DNA of 64,000 nucleotides, taken from assembly GCA_964430565.1 (NCBI GenBank), contig CAYSFD010000019.1, positions 62,001 to 126,000 on the forward strand, read 5' to 3'. The position numbers and the translations under genes are program-made. Below the pieces are notes generated by a model. It was not told the origin of the DNA. It saw nothing but the letters and a program-made list of their open reading frames with translations, and ran no database searches. The number at the start of each line of letters is the position of its first letter. The stretch's first letter is position 1. The DNA is from VBDM01 sp964430565 (GTDB lineage Bacteria > Pseudomonadota > Gammaproteobacteria > Burkholderiales > SG8-39). Below, piece by piece: positions 34,793 to 45,110 of the stretch.

Positions 34793-35877
34793 GCGCGGTC
34801 CTGGACCAAGCCTACGTCGGCCGCTGGTGGCATATGCTGGAAAACGGCAGGCTCCAGTGCGACCTGTGCCCGCGCGACTGCAGGCTGCACGAGGGCCAGC
34901 GCGGCGCGTGCTTCGTGCGCAAGCGCGAAGGCAACCAGATAGTGCTCACCACCTATGGCCGCTCTTCGGGGTTCTGCGTCGACCCGATCGAAAAAAAACC
35001 GCTCAACCAGTTCTACCCGGGGTCGAGCGTTCTGTCCTTCGGCACTGCGGGGTGCAATCTCGCCTGCAAGTTCTGCCAGAACTGGGACATCTCCAAGTCG
35101 AACGACATCGACACGCTCGCCGATGCCGCGAGCCCTGAGCAGCTCGCACGAGCGGCCGTGGAGCTCGACTGCAGGAGCGTCGCCTTTACCTACAACGACC
35201 CGGTGATCTTCGCCGAGTACGCGATGGACGTTGCCGATGCATGCCGCGAGGTCGGGGTGAAAGCGGTGGCCGTGACCGCGGGCTACATGCACGATCAGCC
35301 GCGGCGCGAGTTCTACGCCAAGATGGACGCGGCCAACGTCGACTTGAAGGCGTTCACCGATGAGTTTTACTTCATGCTCACCGGCGCGCACCTGAAGCCG
35401 GTGCTCGATACGCTCGTCTATCTCAGGCACGAGACCGAGGTCTGGTTAGAGATCACCACGCTCCTCATTCCCGGCAGGAACGATAGCGACGAAGAAATCG
35501 ACGCCGAGTGCCGCTGGATCGCAAAGGAGCTGGGGCCGGACGTGCCGCTGCACTTCTCCGCCTTCCACCCGGACTGGAAGATGACCGATATCCCGCCGAC
35601 GCCGGCCGCGACGCTGACCCGCGCGCGCAAGATCGCGCTGGGCCACGGCCTGCGCTACGTGTATACCGGCAACGTGCACGACACCGAAGGCGGCAGCACC
35701 TATTGCCCGCACTGCGGCAGCGCCGCGATTACGCGAGACTGGTACCGCATCCTCGATTACGACGTTACCGAAGACGGCCGCTGTAAGAAATGCGGCGGCG
35801 CGATCGCCGGGCGCTTCGAGCGGTTCAAGAAGCCCTTTGGACCGAGGCGGATCCCGGTGAGGCTTGCAGCGGCCTAG
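34789..35877 (+). CDS. amrS: AmmeMemoRadiSam system radical SAM enzyme
   Basis: A 362-residue radical SAM protein of the pyruvate-formate-lyase-activating type. The cluster motif is CNLACKFCQNW (Cx3Cx2C), preceded by CDLCPRDCRLHEGQRGACF and VDPIEKKPLNQFYPG, which are diagnostic of this family. The C-terminus has two Cys pairs (CPHCG and CKKCGG) that may bind a metal or a second cluster. Start ATG 34789 follows GCGGAG. It is linked to the fused Memo/AMMECR1 gene. The last 53 bases overlap the convergent waaC gene. Confidence 0.93.
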   Translation: MSAVLDQAYVGRWWHMLENGRLQCDLCPRDCRLHEGQRGACFVRKREGNQIVLTTYGRSSGFCVDPIEKKPLNQFYPGSSVLSFGTAGCNLACKFCQNWDISKSNDIDTLADAASPEQLARAAVELDCRSVAFTYNDPVIFAEYAMDVADACREVGVKAVAVTAGYMHDQPRREFYAKMDAANVDLKAFTDEFYFMLTGAHLKPVLDTLVYLRHETEVWLEITTLLIPGRNDSDEEIDAECRWIAKELGPDVPLHFSAFHPDWKMTDIPPTPAATLTRARKIALGHGLRYVYTGNVHDTEGGSTYCPHCGSAAITRDWYRILDYDVTEDGRCKKCGGAIAGRFERFKKPFGPRRIPVRLAAA

Positions 35878-36886
35878 TTTGACGCAACAACTCTGTGTAG
35901 ACCCTGTCCGGGGTGATTTGCTGCAGGCACGGATTCTCGGTTTGGCTGTAGCGGCAGGTCTTTTTTTGGCAGGGAGAACAAAAGCGATCCGACTTCAGGT
36001 GCACTTGCGAGGAGCCCGATGCCCCGATCAGCCCGGAGTCGGTCGATCCATAGAGCGTGATCGAGGGCACGTTCAATGCCGCGGTCAAGTGACTGAGCCC
36101 GGTATCCATACAGACACAGGCGCTGGCCCTGTCGAGCACGTAGCCCATTTCGGAAAGAGTCAGTTTGGGCAGGACCTGGATCCCGGAATGAACCGCCAAA
36201 CGCTTCGCCCTCGCTTCCTCCTGGCTGTTTCCCCAGGGCACGAGCACCTTGAATCCCGCCTGAACCGACCTCTTGAGGAGTTCTTCCCAATGGGCTTCGG
36301 GCCAGAGCTTGGTCTTCCAACTCGCGTTGTGGACGAAGACGAGATACTCCTTGGGAAGTTCGACCTTCGGCTTGACGAAGCGCTCCTTTTGAATTTGGAA
36401 ATCGGGCGGCGACGCCGGGACCGGGTAGTCCAAAGCGGCGGCGAACAGGAGCCGCAAGCGTTCGATGGCGTGCATGTTCTTGGTTACGGCGTACCGCCTC
36501 TGATAAGCGAGATGCGCGATCCATTCCCGCACGGAGTGTCTGTCGAAGCCGGCCCTCGGTCCTTTGGCGAGCATCGAGAGCAGGGCGGTCTTGAAATTGC
36601 CCTGAGCGTCGATGACAAGATCGTATTCGACCGCCCTGATTCCGGAGATTAGGCGCGAAATGGAGCCTCGCGTCGTCGGGTGCGTCAATGCTTCGCGCCA
36701 TTGACGGTGATTGCTCGTCACAACGCCCTTCACCGCGGGATGCCAGCCGGCGATTTCCTGGAAATTTTCGTCGATCACCCAATCGAACTCCAGCTCGGGG
36801 CGGGCGCGTTTCGCGTCGCTCAGAGCTGGGAGCGCATGGATCAGGTCGCCGAGGGAGGTCAGCTTGATCAGCAGCACTCTTTTCAT
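35825..36886 (-). CDS. waaC: Lipopolysaccharide heptosyltransferase I-like glycosyltransferase (GT9)
   Basis: A 353-residue GT9 enzyme that would add heptose to the Kdo of the LPS inner core at the cytoplasmic face. It begins MKRVLLIKLTSLGDLIHALPAL, contains FVHNASWKTKLWPEAHW and the nucleotide-sugar motif CVCMDTGLSHLTAALNVPSITLYGSTD. WaaC fits best among GT9 members. Base composition is somewhat lower in GC than neighbours. It overlaps the upstream 2OG oxygenase gene by ATGA, and its 3' end runs into amrS on the other strand. Confidence 0.85.
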   Translation of the reverse strand: MKRVLLIKLTSLGDLIHALPALSDAKRARPELEFDWVIDENFQEIAGWHPAVKGVVTSNHRQWREALTHPTTRGSISRLISGIRAVEYDLVIDAQGNFKTALLSMLAKGPRAGFDRHSVREWIAHLAYQRRYAVTKNMHAIERLRLLFAAALDYPVPASPPDFQIQKERFVKPKVELPKEYLVFVHNASWKTKLWPEAHWEELLKRSVQAGFKVLVPWGNSQEEARAKRLAVHSGIQVLPKLTLSEMGYVLDRASACVCMDTGLSHLTAALNVPSITLYGSTDSGLIGASGSSQVHLKSDRFCSPCQKKTCRYSQTENPCLQQITPDRVYTELLRQTRPLQASPGSASVQRAS

Positions 36887-37515
36887 TTCGAAAAGAGCTT
36901 TTTGACAAAGGCGCTGAGCCGATGTCGATTCAATTCCCGGTCGCGGACCTTTTCGGAGGTGACGTAGTTGAGCTGGATCGTGCGCCGCTCGCCCTCGAAC
37001 GGCTCATGTCCGTGCCAGCCGTTCGAGGTGACCTTGAAAATCAAGCATCGCCCCGCCTCAGGGGAAATCTCCGCGGCGTACGGGGCCAGATCCCGATTGT
37101 TGTAGAGAAGCCTCAGCCTTCCCGCGGAGGAGGCCCAGCCCGGGTTCAGGTAGAGAAGGACGGTGACCAGCTTGGAGGTCGAATCGGTATGGATCTCGCC
37201 GTCCTTCTTTGACGTACGGCCGCGAACGGTGACCATGGGCGGCCTGCCGGTCAGATCCATGCCCAGGCGCTCGCCGATCAGGTCTCTCAACTCGACGCTT
37301 TCAATTTCCTGCATGAGAGCCGCAAACCGGCCCGAGCAGCTCACCGCGTGCAGCGGGAAGCTCCCCCGTCTTTCGATCCTGGGAAAACTCTCCACGACTT
37401 CGGAAAGAACCTCCGGCCGGATGATGTTGTCGACGATGAGATACGGGAAAGGCTCCGAAACGAGAGCAGCTTTTCGGAGCGCGTCCGCATTCAGCATCTT
37501 CCATGCGTTGGACAT
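36883..37515 (-). CDS. 2-oxoglutarate/Fe(II)-dependent oxygenase family protein
   Basis: A protein of about 210 residues with the HxD motif in GEIHTDSTSKLVTVLLYLN and the distal His in SNGWHGHEPF, followed by RRTIQLNYV carrying the 2-oxoglutarate-binding Arg. Start ATG 37515 (MSNAWKMLNADAL) is preferred; an upstream in-frame ATG at 37590 would add 25 polar residues. The link with a heptosyltransferase suggests modification of a glycan or polysaccharide, but no substrate can be named. Confidence 0.8.
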   Translation of the reverse strand: MSNAWKMLNADALRKAALVSEPFPYLIVDNIIRPEVLSEVVESFPRIERRGSFPLHAVSCSGRFAALMQEIESVELRDLIGERLGMDLTGRPPMVTVRGRTSKKDGEIHTDSTSKLVTVLLYLNPGWASSAGRLRLLYNNRDLAPYAAEISPEAGRCLIFKVTSNGWHGHEPFEGERRTIQLNYVTSEKVRDRELNRHRLSAFVKKLFSK

Positions 37516-37720
37516 ATTCGAGCGGGCTTTCCTAGATGTGGAGTCCTCAGGTAGTAGGCTATCTTGCTCGAGTGACTTGCGCGGCGACACGCTTCGATAT
37601 CTAAACTGCCGGGCGGCCGCGCGACTACCGTTTCAATGGAGGCGCGAGCGGCCGGGTACCCGTAGCGTGTCGCTTGCCGCGCCAGGAGCGAGGCAAAATA
37701 GCCGCTGCCAATCCCTTGAG

Positions 37721-38116
37721 CTAAAACTTGATCAGGAGTTGCCAAGCGAGAGTCGCTTGCGCGAAGAAGCCGACCGCAAATGCCAGGGTGCGAATCCACG
37801 GAACGGCAAATGTATACGCCAGCGCATGCACCACCCGCGCCCAGAAGTACACGACGCATGCCGTGGCCGTGGCGCTGTTGCCGATACCGGCGGCATAAGC
37901 CGCAAGCACCAGCGCGGCAAATACGACCAGATTTTCGACGGCGTTGGAATGGGCCTTCATGAGGCGTTCCGCCCAGGCCGATTGCGGTTTGTGGCTTGCG
38001 GGGTAGCCAACCGTGTCGGAGAGCCCCCAGACGGCGATGCGGTCCAGGATGTAGGGAATCCACAGCAGGCCCGTCAAGGCCGTGACGCAAGTCAGATTAA
38101 AGAGTTCAGTCTTCAC
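37721..38116 (-). CDS. MAPEG family membrane protein
   Basis: A 131-residue protein with four hydrophobic helices in the MAPEG pattern (LTCVTALTGLLWIPYIL; NAVENLVVFAALVLAAYA; VVYFWARVVHALAYTFAV; TLAFAVGFFAQATLAWQLL). RAHSNAVENL-like and YFWARVVHALAY segments are family landmarks; here the former reads KAHSNAVENL. Start GTG 38116 follows a strong AAAGGAGGAG. Bacterial MAPEG proteins are mostly uncharacterised; some have glutathione transferase or peroxidase activity. The 409 bases between it and recA hold no gene that I can see. Confidence 0.85.
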   Translation of the reverse strand: MKTELFNLTCVTALTGLLWIPYILDRIAVWGLSDTVGYPASHKPQSAWAERLMKAHSNAVENLVVFAALVLAAYAAGIGNSATATACVVYFWARVVHALAYTFAVPWIRTLAFAVGFFAQATLAWQLLIKF

Positions 38117-38332
38117 GATCTCCTCCTTTTGATTGATGCACGACTGCCGAACCATCCGGGGCAAGTTGGAAACCCCAGGAAGGGGATTCTATTCTCCCTG
38201 GGCCCATTTGTACCTCTTCGCCGTTCAGCGGCGCCCGCCGCGCGCCCCGACATGAGGGTTTCCCCGGCGGGCTCCCCGGCTTCTTACCGTCTAAACCCTT
38301 GATTTGATGTGGGGCTTGCAATTTCTCCAATA

Positions 38333-38348
38333 CTGTATAAAACTACAG
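38333..38348 (+). promoter_or_regulatory. LexA box upstream of recA
   Basis: CTGTATAAAACTACAG, a perfect CTGT-N8-ACAG SOS operator, about 180 bases before the recA start. It overlaps an AT-rich TATAAA that could be the -10, with TTGCAA at 38316-38321 as a poorly spaced -35. Nothing else is recognised in the 38117-38525 interval. Confidence 0.85.
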
Positions 38349-38525
38349 GTCAACCGGCTGCTTCGGCCGCGCGTTTCAAGCAGCGAAGCACCCCGCGATG
38401 GCTGACGTGCGGGGCGACGAGAGACAGGGTCCTCGTTTCGGTTGCGCCGCCCGGGCGATGCGGCGCTGGCGTCCGCTGCAACGTTCAATATGAGGGATAA
38501 TCCGATGGTCAACGAAGGAAAAGTG

Positions 38526-39547
<1,022 letters not shown>

Positions 39548-39551
<4 letters not shown>

Positions 39552-39994
39552 AAAAACAGCCGACGCTACGCGAGCGCGCCTTGCGGCTGCTCGCGCGGCG
39601 GGAGCACAGCCGCGCCGAGCTCGCGCGGAAGCTTAAGGCCCATGCCCGGCCCGGAGAGGATCTCGAAGCTCTGCTAGAGGAGTTTGCGCGGCGCAAACTT
39701 CTGTCGGACGAGCGCTACGCCGAATCGCGCGCTAACGCATTGTCGCGCAAGTTTGGTGCGGCGCGCATCGCGCACGAGCTGCGCGCGAAGGGTCTCGACA
39801 AAGGGCTTGCGGAGCAGGCGTCCGGAGCCGCGCGCGCCACCGAGCTTGAACGCGCGCGCGAAGTCTGGCGCAGAAGATTCCGCGTCCCTCCCAAAACGCG
39901 CGAGGAGCGCGCTAGGCACATGCGTTTCCTTCAGTCGCGTGGATTCTCGTTCGATGCGATTCGCGCCGCGGTGGGTCACGGCGAGGACGATTGA
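39548..39994 (+). CDS. recX: Regulatory protein RecX
   Basis: RecX binds RecA filaments and restrains their activity. The 148-residue Arg-rich helical protein has the repeat-like segments LRERALRLLARREHSRAELARKL, LSDERYAESRANALSRKFG and FLQSRGFSFDAIRAAV. GTG 39548 overlaps the recA stop (GTGA), so it should be expressed with recA at a lower level under SOS control. Confidence 0.93.
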
Positions 39995-40088
39995 ACTTCG
40001 GTCGCACGCCGCACCATCGCTTTTGGGACGGCGCTCCAGGTATGCGGCTCTTTTCGCCTAGAATCCCCTCCACAGGACCGAGGCGAGG

Positions 40089-41120
40089 ATGGCAAAAGAA
40101 GGTGAGGGATGGTTCGATGAGCTGCGCTCGGCGTACCTCTATCGGGTGATCGCCGAGGTCGAGCGCGGATCTCGGCGCTCGGGTCTGTTCCTCGAACTCG
40201 CGCGCGAGGCCGAGGGGCAGGCCGCGATCTGGGCAAAAAAAGCGGGGCTTGCGTCACTGCCCGCTTTCGTCCCCGATCTGCGCACCCGCATCGTCGCGGG
40301 CCTCGTACGGCGCTACGGCCCGCGCGCGATGCGCGGCATTCTCCCCGCCATGAAGGTGCGCGGGCTTTCCGTATACAGCCACGCCGCACCGGGACACCCT
40401 GCACCGACTTCGGTCGAGGAGATCGGTCAGCGCCACCGCGGTGTCGGCGGCGGCGGGAATCTGCGCGCGGCGGTATTCGGGATCAACGACGGGCTCGTGT
40501 CGAACCTCTCCCTTATCCTCGGGGTCGCTGGGGCGTCCTCGAACGCGGGATTTATCCTGCTCTCAGGGATCGCCGGGCTGCTCGCTGGGGCCTTCTCGAT
40601 GGCCGCCGGGGAATACGTCTCGGTGCGTTCGCAGCGCGAGATGTACGAGCACCAGATCGGACTGGAACGGGCCGAGCTCGCCGAATATCCCGACGAGGAA
40701 GCCGAAGAACTCGCCCTCATTTACGCTGCGCGCGGGATGAATCGCGAGGACGCGCTTGCGCTCGCGCGGCGGACCATCGCTGACCCGCAACAGGCGCTCG
40801 ACACCCTCGCACGCGAGGAGCTCGGCCTCAACCCGGACGAGCTGGGCTCGCCCTGGGGAGCCGCGCTCGCTTCGTTTTTCTCGTTTGGCGCCGGCGCGCT
40901 CGTGCCGCTCGTGCCGTTCTTGTTCGCGCGCGCCGAAGGGGCGCTCATCGCCGCAGTTGGGGTGACCGGCGTTGCTTTGTTCGGGGTGGGCGCGATGATC
41001 AGCCTCTTTACCGGCCGCAGCGCGGTGCGCGACGGCCTGCGCATGCTCGCGATCGGCGGCGGGGCGGGCGGGGTCACCTACCTCGTCGGCACGCTGCTCG
41101 GCGTGAGCCTCGCCTCATAA
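40089..41120 (+). CDS. VIT1/CCC1 family transporter with N-terminal ferritin-like domain
   Basis: A 343-residue protein. Residues 1-95 are a short ferritin/rubrerythrin-like helical region (WFDELRSAYLYRVIAEVE...LAREAEGQAAIWAKK) with conserved acidic residues. Residues 120-343 are a VIT1/CCC1 membrane domain: AAVFGINDGLVSNLSLILGVAGA, GLLAGAFSMAAGEYVSVRSQREM and two more helical pairs. Related MbfA proteins export iron and oxidise it at the ferritin part. Iron or manganese efflux is therefore likely. The gene follows recX by 94 bases. Confidence 0.88.
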   Translation: MAKEGEGWFDELRSAYLYRVIAEVERGSRRSGLFLELAREAEGQAAIWAKKAGLASLPAFVPDLRTRIVAGLVRRYGPRAMRGILPAMKVRGLSVYSHAAPGHPAPTSVEEIGQRHRGVGGGGNLRAAVFGINDGLVSNLSLILGVAGASSNAGFILLSGIAGLLAGAFSMAAGEYVSVRSQREMYEHQIGLERAELAEYPDEEAEELALIYAARGMNREDALALARRTIADPQQALDTLAREELGLNPDELGSPWGAALASFFSFGAGALVPLVPFLFARAEGALIAAVGVTGVALFGVGAMISLFTGRSAVRDGLRMLAIGGGAGGVTYLVGTLLGVSLAS

Positions 41121-41135
41121 GGCGCACCGGAAATC

Positions 41136-42389
41136 ATGGGCGCGGGACTCATCGTTCAAAGCCTTGCCGGATTTTTCTTGCTGCACGCGCTCGCATGGGC
41201 GCTCAGCGAGAATCGGAAACTGATCGCGTGGCGGCCCGTGATCGCAGGCATGCTGCTGACGCTTGGGCTCGGCGTCGTGCTGCTCAAGGCGCCGTTGGTC
41301 AAGGAAGCCTTCTTGGCTCTGAACGACGCTTTGAACGCGCTGGAGAAAGCGACGCGGGAAGGAACCGCGTTCGTGTTCGGGTTTCTCGGCGGCGGGCCGC
41401 TGCCTTTCGCAGAAACCTATCCTGGAGCGAGCTTCGTGCTCGCCTTCCGGGCCTTGCCTCTGGTGCTGGTGGTAAGCGCTCTCTCGGCGCTCCTCTTCTA
41501 CTGGCGCGTGCTCCCCTGGATGGTGAGAGGATTTTCTTTCCTCCTGCAAAAGACGATGGGTGTGGGCGGGGCGATCGGCCTGTCCTCCGCGGCGAACGTC
41601 TTTGTCGGCATGGTGGAGGCGCCGCTTTTCGTGAAGCCGTATCTCCGGAGTATGAGTCGTGGCGAGTTGTTCATCCTCATGAGCTGCGGCATGGCGACCG
41701 TCGCCGGCACTGTGATGGCGCTGTACGCAAGCATCCTGCTGAATACGATCCCCGGCGCCCTCGGACACATACTCATCGCTTCGATCGTCAGTACGCCGGC
41801 CGCCATTGCGGTTTCGATCTTAATGGTGCCGTCGGCCGCTCCAGTCACGGAAGGCGTGCTCGTACCTCAACAGACCGCGACTTCCAGCATGGACGCCGTC
41901 ACGCGCGGAACCATCGACGGGGTGCAGCTCCTCATCAACATTGTCGCGATGCTCGTGGTGCTGGTGGCTCTGGTGAGCCTCGCCAACCAGATTCTGGGGT
42001 TGCTGCCCGATGTCGCCGGTGCCCCGGTCACGCTGCAGCGCGTGCTCGGGATCGTCATGGCGCCGCTTGTCTGGATCATGGGCGTTCCGTGGTCGGAGGC
42101 GACGACCGCGGGGGCGCTGATGGGGACCAAGACCGTGCTCAACGAACTGCTCGCCTACATCGATCTCGCGAAGCTTCCCGATGAAGCGCTCAGTCCGCGC
42201 AGCCGGCTGATGATGACCTATGCGCTATGCGGTTTCGCCAATTTCGGCAGCCTCGGCATCATGATCGGGGGCCTTGCGACGATGGCGCCGGAGCGGCGGG
42301 ATGAAATCGTCTCCTTGGGCGGAAAGACCATTGTTTCGGGGACACTCGCGACCTGCATCGCCGGTTCGGTCGTGGGCATTCTTTACTGA
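41136..42389 (+). CDS. CNT-family nucleoside transporter (NupC-like)
   Basis: A 417-residue inner-membrane protein with about ten helices. LSSAANVFVGMVEAPLFVKPYL and LMSCGMATVAGTVMALYA are hallmark CNT motifs that line the nucleoside site, and ALCGFANFGSLGIMIGGL is the matching C-terminal repeat. It is expected to bring nucleosides in with protons or sodium. It lies directly after the VIT1 gene and before alaS, with 15 and 29 bases between. Confidence 0.9.
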   Translation: MGAGLIVQSLAGFFLLHALAWALSENRKLIAWRPVIAGMLLTLGLGVVLLKAPLVKEAFLALNDALNALEKATREGTAFVFGFLGGGPLPFAETYPGASFVLAFRALPLVLVVSALSALLFYWRVLPWMVRGFSFLLQKTMGVGGAIGLSSAANVFVGMVEAPLFVKPYLRSMSRGELFILMSCGMATVAGTVMALYASILLNTIPGALGHILIASIVSTPAAIAVSILMVPSAAPVTEGVLVPQQTATSSMDAVTRGTIDGVQLLINIVAMLVVLVALVSLANQILGLLPDVAGAPVTLQRVLGIVMAPLVWIMGVPWSEATTAGALMGTKTVLNELLAYIDLAKLPDEALSPRSRLMMTYALCGFANFGSLGIMIGGLATMAPERRDEIVSLGGKTIVSGTLATCIAGSVVGILY

Positions 42390-42418
42390 GGTGCCGGCTT
42401 TTCCGCTAAGATCGAGAG

Positions 42419-45043
42419 ATGAAATCCGCGGAAATCCGCAGCAAGTTCCTGAAGTTCTTCGAAGAGCGAAGCCACGCCATCGTCGCCTCGAGTCCACTTG
42501 TCCCGGCAAGTGACCCGACGCTGCTATTCGTCAATTCGGGCATGGTGCAGTTCAAGGACGTGTTTCTCGGGAGGGAAACGCGGGCTTACAAGCGCGCCGT
42601 TACCGCCCAGCGCAGCCTGCGCGCCGGCGGCAAGCATAACGACCTGGAGAACGTCGGCTACACCGCTCGTCATCACACCTTCTTCGAGATGCTCGGCAAC
42701 TTCTCCTTCGGCGACTATTTCAAGCGCGAGGCGATCCGCTACGCCTGGGATTTGCTGACCAAGGTCTACAAGATACCGTCAGAGCGTCTCTGGACGACGG
42801 TGTATCGCGAAGACGACGAAGCCTACGATCTCTGGACGAAGGAGATCGGCGTCCCGAAGGACCGCTGCATCCGTATCGGCGACAAGCCCGGCGGCTCGAA
42901 ATACCAGAGCGATAATTTCTGGCAGATGGCCGACACCGGCCCCTGTGGTCCCTGCAGCGAGATCTTCTACGACCACGGGTCCGGCATCGCCGGCGGCCCG
43001 CCCGGATCGAGCGATGCCGAGGGCGACCGCTATGTCGAGATCTGGAATCTGGTGTTCATGCAGTTCAACCGCGACGACAAGGGTGTCATGACGCCCTTGC
43101 CGAAGCCCTGCGTGGACACCGGCATGGGCCTTGAGCGCATTGCGGCGGTGCTGCAGGGCGTGCACTCCAACTACGAGATAGACCTGTTCCGGGACCTGAT
43201 CCGTGCCGCTGCCCGCGAAACCGGCACGAAGGATCTCTCGAGCAATTCGCTGAAAGTGATCGCCGATCACATCCGCGCCTGCTCTTTTCTCGTCATCGAC
43301 GGCGTCATCCCGGGCAACGAAGGCCGCGGCTACGTGTTACGTCGCATCATCCGCCGCGCCATCCGCCACGGCTACAAGCTCGGGCGGGAGCAACCGTTTT
43401 TCCATCGCATCGTCGGCGACCTCGTGCAGGCGATGGGCGGCGCTTATCCGGAGCTCGCGCGCGAGCAGACGCGCGTCGCCCAGGTGCTCAAGGCGGAAGA
43501 GGAGCGCTTCGCCGAGACGCTAGAAAACGGCATGAAGGTGCTCGAAGGCGCGTTTCACCGCGAAGACCGCATGCTCGACGGCGAGACGGTGTTTCAGCTC
43601 TACGACACCTTTGGTTTCCCCGTCGACCTGACCGCCGACATGGCCCGCGAGCGCGGCGTGATGATCGACCACGCCGGGTTCGAGGCGGCGATGCAGCGCC
43701 AGCGCGAGCGCGCGCGCGCCGCGGGAAAATTCAGGATGGAATCGGGCGTCGAGTACTCGGGGGGCGCCACGGAATTCCGCGGATACGAAACCCTGGCGGT
43801 GGACGACGCCAGGATCGTCGCCATCTACCGGGAGGGCAGTTCGGTGCCGGGCATTGACGCGGGCGAGCCCGCCATCGTCGTCCTCGACACGACCCCGTTC
43901 TACGCCGAGTCGGGCGGCCAGGCGGGCGACGCGGGCGAGATCGTCGCGGCGGGTGGCACCTTCGTGGTGTCGGACACGCAGAAGATCCAGTCGGACGTTT
44001 TCGGCCACCACGGCGTGCTCGCAACCGGGCGGCTCGCCGTGGGCGACAAGGCGGCGGCGCGCGTGGATGCGGCGCGGCGGGCCCGCACCATGCGCAACCA
44101 CTCGGCCACACACTTGATGCACAAGGCGCTGCGCGAGGTGCTCGGGCCGCACGTGCAGCAGAAAGGTTCGCTGGTGGACGTCGGGAAGACGCGCTTCGAC
44201 TTCTCGCACGACGCGTCGTTGAGCGAGGCGCAGCTGCGCCGCGTCGAGGCGATCGTGAACGCGGAAATCCTGGGGAACCAAGCCACCTCGGCGCGCATCA
44301 TGAAGTTCGACGAGGCCGTGAAAGGCGGCGCCATGGCGCTGTTCGGCGAAAAGTACGGCGACGAGGTTCGCGTGCTCGATATCGGATCCTCGCGCGAACT
44401 GTGCGGCGGCACGCACGTGGCGCGCACCGGGGACATCGGCCTTTTCAAGATCTCCTCCCAGAGCGGCGTCGCGGCGGGTGTGCGCCGCATCGAGGCCACC
44501 ACCGGAGAGGGCGCGCTTGAATGGGTGCAGAACATGCAGCGTGAGGTGGAGGAACTGGCACTCGAAACAGGATATAGGGGTGCGTCTCTGGATGTCCTGA
44601 AGGAAAAGTTTCTCGCGCTGCAGGCGTCGGACAGGGCCAGGGAAAAAGAACTCGTGCGCCTGAAGTCGAAGATGGCCTCCTCGCAGGGCGAAGACCTGGC
44701 GGCGCAGGCCGTGGAGGTCAAGGGCATCAAAGTGCTCGCGGTGGCGCTCGAAGGCGCCGATGTGAAGACGCTGCGCGAGACGCTCGACAAACTCAAGGAA
44801 AAACTGAAGTCGGCGGCGATCGTGCTTGGTTCCGCCGAGGGCGGGAAGGTGAGCCTGATCGCCGGCATCACGGCTGACTTTACCGCGAGGCTCAAAGCCG
44901 GCGAGCTCGTCAATTTTGTCGCCCAACAGGTAGGCGGGAAGGGCGGGGGCCGGCCGGACATGGCCCAGGCCGGAGGCAGCGACGCGTCGAAACTGGCGGA
45001 GGCCCTGCAGTCGGTCAAGGAGTGGGTCGAGCGGCGCTTGTGA
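42419..45043 (+). CDS. alaS: Alanine--tRNA ligase
   Basis: AlaS charges tRNA-Ala and edits Ser/Gly mischarging. The 874-residue protein has the class II catalytic N-domain (MKSAEIRSKFLKFF, FLGRETRAYKRAVTAQRSLR), the recognition domain, the editing domain with zinc motifs NHSATHLMHKAL and LCGGTHV, and a C-Ala domain ending with GGKGGGRPDMAQAGG. ATG 42419 is the family start. It is the expected downstream gene of recA-recX, with two transporters between. Confidence 0.98.
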   Translation: MKSAEIRSKFLKFFEERSHAIVASSPLVPASDPTLLFVNSGMVQFKDVFLGRETRAYKRAVTAQRSLRAGGKHNDLENVGYTARHHTFFEMLGNFSFGDYFKREAIRYAWDLLTKVYKIPSERLWTTVYREDDEAYDLWTKEIGVPKDRCIRIGDKPGGSKYQSDNFWQMADTGPCGPCSEIFYDHGSGIAGGPPGSSDAEGDRYVEIWNLVFMQFNRDDKGVMTPLPKPCVDTGMGLERIAAVLQGVHSNYEIDLFRDLIRAAARETGTKDLSSNSLKVIADHIRACSFLVIDGVIPGNEGRGYVLRRIIRRAIRHGYKLGREQPFFHRIVGDLVQAMGGAYPELAREQTRVAQVLKAEEERFAETLENGMKVLEGAFHREDRMLDGETVFQLYDTFGFPVDLTADMARERGVMIDHAGFEAAMQRQRERARAAGKFRMESGVEYSGGATEFRGYETLAVDDARIVAIYREGSSVPGIDAGEPAIVVLDTTPFYAESGGQAGDAGEIVAAGGTFVVSDTQKIQSDVFGHHGVLATGRLAVGDKAAARVDAARRARTMRNHSATHLMHKALREVLGPHVQQKGSLVDVGKTRFDFSHDASLSEAQLRRVEAIVNAEILGNQATSARIMKFDEAVKGGAMALFGEKYGDEVRVLDIGSSRELCGGTHVARTGDIGLFKISSQSGVAAGVRRIEATTGEGALEWVQNMQREVEELALETGYRGASLDVLKEKFLALQASDRAREKELVRLKSKMASSQGEDLAAQAVEVKGIKVLAVALEGADVKTLRETLDKLKEKLKSAAIVLGSAEGGKVSLIAGITADFTARLKAGELVNFVAQQVGGKGGGRPDMAQAGGSDASKLAEALQSVKEWVERRL

Positions 45044-45110
45044 GAAGTCCGCGGTTCTCCGCAGTCGAGGATGCCGCTTCACCCTGAAGCATATTCGAGG
45101 AGAGTAAGCC

